From: an uncultured bacterium
Lineage (GTDB): Bacteria > Actinomycetota > Coriobacteriia > Coriobacteriales > Coriobacteriaceae
Reading direction: 5' to 3'
Length of the DNA: 18,520 bases
Assembly (NCBI GenBank): GCA_905215115.1
Contig: CAJMOP010000031.1
Location: forward strand, 1-18,520
The translations under genes were made by a program, and so were the position numbers. Shown piece after piece: positions 15,367 to 18,520 of the stretch; position 1 is the stretch's first letter; each line of letters opens with the position of its first letter. Under the pieces are notes generated by a model, which did no database searches, was not told the DNA's origin, and saw only the letters and a list, made by a program, of their open reading frames with translations.

Positions 15367-16758
15367 ATGGCATACGACGATAGGGAGACCGGGCTGACGG
15401 TTGAGGACCGCGGCTCAAAGTTGGGTCTTCCCCAAAACCAAGATGCAGAGGCCAATGTACTGGCCGCTATGCTGCTATCGCCCGAGGTAGTCGAAGAGGC
15501 CCAGGTCGAGCTGCAGCCCGATGACTTCTACCGGCCCATTCATAAGACCATCTATACCGCGATGGTCGATATGTACAACAGCCGCATTCCCATCGACTCC
15601 ATCTCGCTGATCGATTACCTGCGAAGCATCAACAAGCTTGATGCCGTGGGCGGCGAGGCCTACATTTTGGAGTTGATGGGTCAGACCCTGTCGCTCGTCA
15701 ACTGGCAGCACCATGCCGCCATCGTTCGCCGCGATTCGATGCTGCGTGAGCTGATCGGCGCCACCAACGAGATCAACGCGCTGGCCTATAACGCTCCCAC
15801 CGATACCAAAGAGGTCGTGGAGCTGGCCGAGAGCAAGCTGCTCAAGGTCACGGCGCGCGAGGTCAAGTCGAGCTACAAGACGCTGACCGAGTTTATGGTC
15901 GAGGCCTATAACGAGGCCGAGGAAGTGTGCCAGGCCGGTGGCCAGGCGGCGGGCGTGCCCACGGGCTTCCCGTCGCTCGATCGCATGCTCATGGGTTTCC
16001 GCGAGGGCCAGCTCATCATCATCGGCGCCCGTCCTGCCGTGGGTAAGACGTCGTTCGCCCTGAATCTGGCGCTCAACGCTGCCGCTGCCGGTTATACCGT
16101 TGGCTTCTTCTCTCTGGAGATGTCGGGCAAGGAAATTGCCCAGCGTCTGATTTGCGCCTACGCCATGATCTCGATCAGTGACTTCCGCATGGGCCGCATT
16201 AGCCCCGAGCAGTGGGCAAATATCAACGAGGCCACGCAGACCTTGTCCAAGCTCGATATTCTGATTGACGATACGCCCGGCACCACTGTGACCGAGATCC
16301 GCGCCAAGAGCCGCCGCATGCTCCACAACAAGGAGAAGGCCATCATCATCTTGGACTACCTGCAGCTGGTGAGTCCTCCGCCGGGACGCCGCTCCGAGAG
16401 CCGTACCGTCGAGGTCTCCGAGATGTCGCGTGGTCTGAAGATCATGGCCAAGGAGCTCAAGATCCCGCTCATCGCGCTGTCGCAGCTCTCGCGTCAGGTC
16501 GAATCCCGTACCGGCAAGCGCCCGCAGCTTTCCGACCTTCGTGAATCGGGCTCCATCGAGCAGGACGCCGATATCGTTATGTTCTTGGACCGCTCCGCCG
16601 ACGAGGCCGAAGCCTCGCGCGACGATCGACCCGACGAGGGCGTTACGCGTATCGTCGTGGCCAAGAACCGTTCGGGCCCGATCGGCGACGTCGACCTGAT
16701 GTTCCTGCCGGCATCCACCAAGTTCTATGAGCTTGATGGGGCACATGCCGAGGAGTAG
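15367..16758 (+). CDS. dnaB: Replicative DNA helicase DnaB
   Basis: Hexameric helicase that unwinds DNA at the replication fork. Three in-frame ATGs lie at 15355, 15361 and 15367; TGAGG at 15356-15360 is well placed only for 15367, giving 463 residues. The N-terminal DnaB domain (PQNQDAEANVLAAMLLSPEVV, DDFYRPIHKTIYTAM) primes primase contact. The RecA-like C-terminal domain has Walker A GARPAVGKTS (220-229), FFSLEMSGKE, Walker B IIILDYLQLV (about 326-335), and the DNA-binding loop/H4 region LSQLSRQVESRTGKRPQLSDLRESGSIEQDAD. No intein is present, though DnaB is a common intein site. It follows the rplI operon as in many Actinobacteria, but behind a terminator. Confidence 0.97.
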   Translation: MAYDDRETGLTVEDRGSKLGLPQNQDAEANVLAAMLLSPEVVEEAQVELQPDDFYRPIHKTIYTAMVDMYNSRIPIDSISLIDYLRSINKLDAVGGEAYILELMGQTLSLVNWQHHAAIVRRDSMLRELIGATNEINALAYNAPTDTKEVVELAESKLLKVTAREVKSSYKTLTEFMVEAYNEAEEVCQAGGQAAGVPTGFPSLDRMLMGFREGQLIIIGARPAVGKTSFALNLALNAAAAGYTVGFFSLEMSGKEIAQRLICAYAMISISDFRMGRISPEQWANINEATQTLSKLDILIDDTPGTTVTEIRAKSRRMLHNKEKAIIILDYLQLVSPPPGRRSESRTVEVSEMSRGLKIMAKELKIPLIALSQLSRQVESRTGKRPQLSDLRESGSIEQDADIVMFLDRSADEAEASRDDRPDEGVTRIVVAKNRSGPIGDVDLMFLPASTKFYELDGAHAEE

Positions 16759-16785
16759 GACAGGCGCCCGTTGCACGGGTATACT
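16757..16785 (+). promoter_or_regulatory. Possible promoter of purA
   Basis: AGGACA (16757-16762) overlapping the dnaB stop, and TATACT (16780-16785), with a 17-base spacer. The -10 box is 5/6 and the -35 box 4/6. The predicted leader is about 60 bases; no riboswitch was recognised in it. Confidence 0.55.
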
Positions 16786-16851
16786 GGGAATGTTTTGTGC
16801 TTCTGCGTGCCGGCGTGGCGCGTAGACAGTCCATGAATGTAAGGAGTAAAC

Positions 16852-18138
<1,287 letters not shown>

Positions 18139-18160
18139 TCGGGACCATTTGGTTATTGCG

Positions 18161-18202
18161 ATATACCCCTTTGCAGCCCAAGTGGGCGGCCGAGGGGTAT
18201 AT
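18161..18202 (+). terminator. Hairpin between purA and purD, probable terminator
   Basis: A 10-bp perfect outer stem ATATACCCCT (18161-18170) with AGGGGTATAT (18193-18202), enclosing a smaller GCCC/GGGC stem (18176-18179 with 18184-18187). The tail ATTTGCTT is only partly T-rich. It probably limits read-through into purD, but a regulatory leader role cannot be excluded. Confidence 0.55.
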
Positions 18203-18256
18203 TTGCTTGCAAAGGGCTCGCGCGGAGCGGGCCATTCATCCATAGAGGAGGCACCC

Positions 18257-18520
18257 TTGAAGGCGGACACTCAAACCATCGACATCCTGTTGTTGGGCAG
18301 CGGCGGCCGCGAGCATGCTTTGGCAGCAAAGCTCGCAGCATCACCGCGCGCCGGCAAGCTCTACATTGCGCCGGGTAACGGCGGCACCGCGAGCTGCGGC
18401 GAGAACGTTGTTCTCGACGACTGCGATCCTGCGGCCGTGGCGGCGTTTGCTCAGAGCCACGGATGCGGACTCGTGGTAATTGGCCCCGAGGCTCCGCTCG
18501 TGGCGGGCGTGGCCGACGCC
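18257..18520 (+). CDS. purD: Phosphoribosylamine-glycine ligase (GAR synthetase), 5' part
   Basis: The gene runs off the right edge after 88 codons. The start is TTG 18257, set by AGAGGAGG at 18244-18251 five bases upstream; no ATG or GTG is available nearby in frame. The N-terminal domain is clear: DILLLGSGGREHALAAKLAAS (nucleotide-binding GSGGREHALA signature), LYIAPGNGGTA, and VVIGPEAPLVAGVADA. PurD joins glycine to phosphoribosylamine in de novo purine synthesis. A short N-terminal lead (KADTQT) precedes the usual beginning of the family. Confidence 0.95.
   Translation, partial: MKADTQTIDILLLGSGGREHALAAKLAASPRAGKLYIAPGNGGTASCGENVVLDDCDPAAVAAFAQSHGCGLVVIGPEAPLVAGVADA

Noticed and set aside
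16786..16851. Purine riboswitch ahead of purA
   Set aside because: The leader is short and shows no three-way junction or conserved loop sequences.

Overview
The window is about 18.5 kb of GC-rich chromosomal DNA. It looks like an origin-proximal housekeeping region of a high-GC Gram-positive bacterium, most likely a Coriobacteriia member such as Collinsella or a relative. This rests on the gene order (end of a DciA-like gene, gyrB, gyrA, tRNA-Ile/tRNA-Ala, later rpsF-ssb-rpsR-rplI-dnaB and purA/purD), the acidic protein tails, the strong GC-rich codon bias and the frequent GTG/TTG starts. The genus is inferred, not tested.

Layout. 1-2312: 3' end of a DUF721/DciA-like gene, a terminator, then gyrB. 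2324-5137: gyrA, nearly contiguous with gyrB, ending in a strong terminator. 5138-5310: a 173-bp near-palindrome with no gene. 5321-5709: a promoter, then tRNA-Ile(GAT), tRNA-Ala(TGC) and an exact second copy of tRNA-Ile(GAT), with a hairpin inside the array and a terminator after it. 5850-7220: a DUF151 bifunctional-nuclease-like protein, a small membrane protein and an acidic protein of unknown function. 7338-9176: typA/bipA with its terminator, followed by a compact nested palindrome resembling REP elements. 9306-11247: two minus-strand membrane or envelope genes, a bactofilin-like repeat protein with a signal peptide and a UPF0126/TRIC-type channel. 11377-12651: an accessory island holding one lower-GC gene for a PD-(D/E)XK nuclease-like protein, bracketed by two inverted copies of a roughly 80-bp palindromic element. 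12682-12993: two minus-strand tRNA-Ser genes (CGA and GGA), each with a terminator, and their promoter. 13354-15213: the rpsF-ssb-rpsR-rplI operon with a clear promoter, a hairpin leader and a terminator. 15367-18138: dnaB and purA. 18257 to the end: the 5' part of purD.

Most genes serve DNA topology and replication (GyrB, GyrA, SSB, DnaB), translation (S6, S18, L9, TypA, five tRNAs) and purine synthesis (PurA, PurD). The accessory content lies in the intergenic palindromes and the 11.4-12.7 kb island. The most noteworthy points are the hairpin-flanked nuclease gene, whose two hairpins differ by apparent compensatory changes; the phenylalanine at the main quinolone-resistance position of GyrA; the large palindrome between gyrA and the tRNA genes; the triple-stem REP-like element after typA; and possible structured leaders ahead of rpsF and rpsR.
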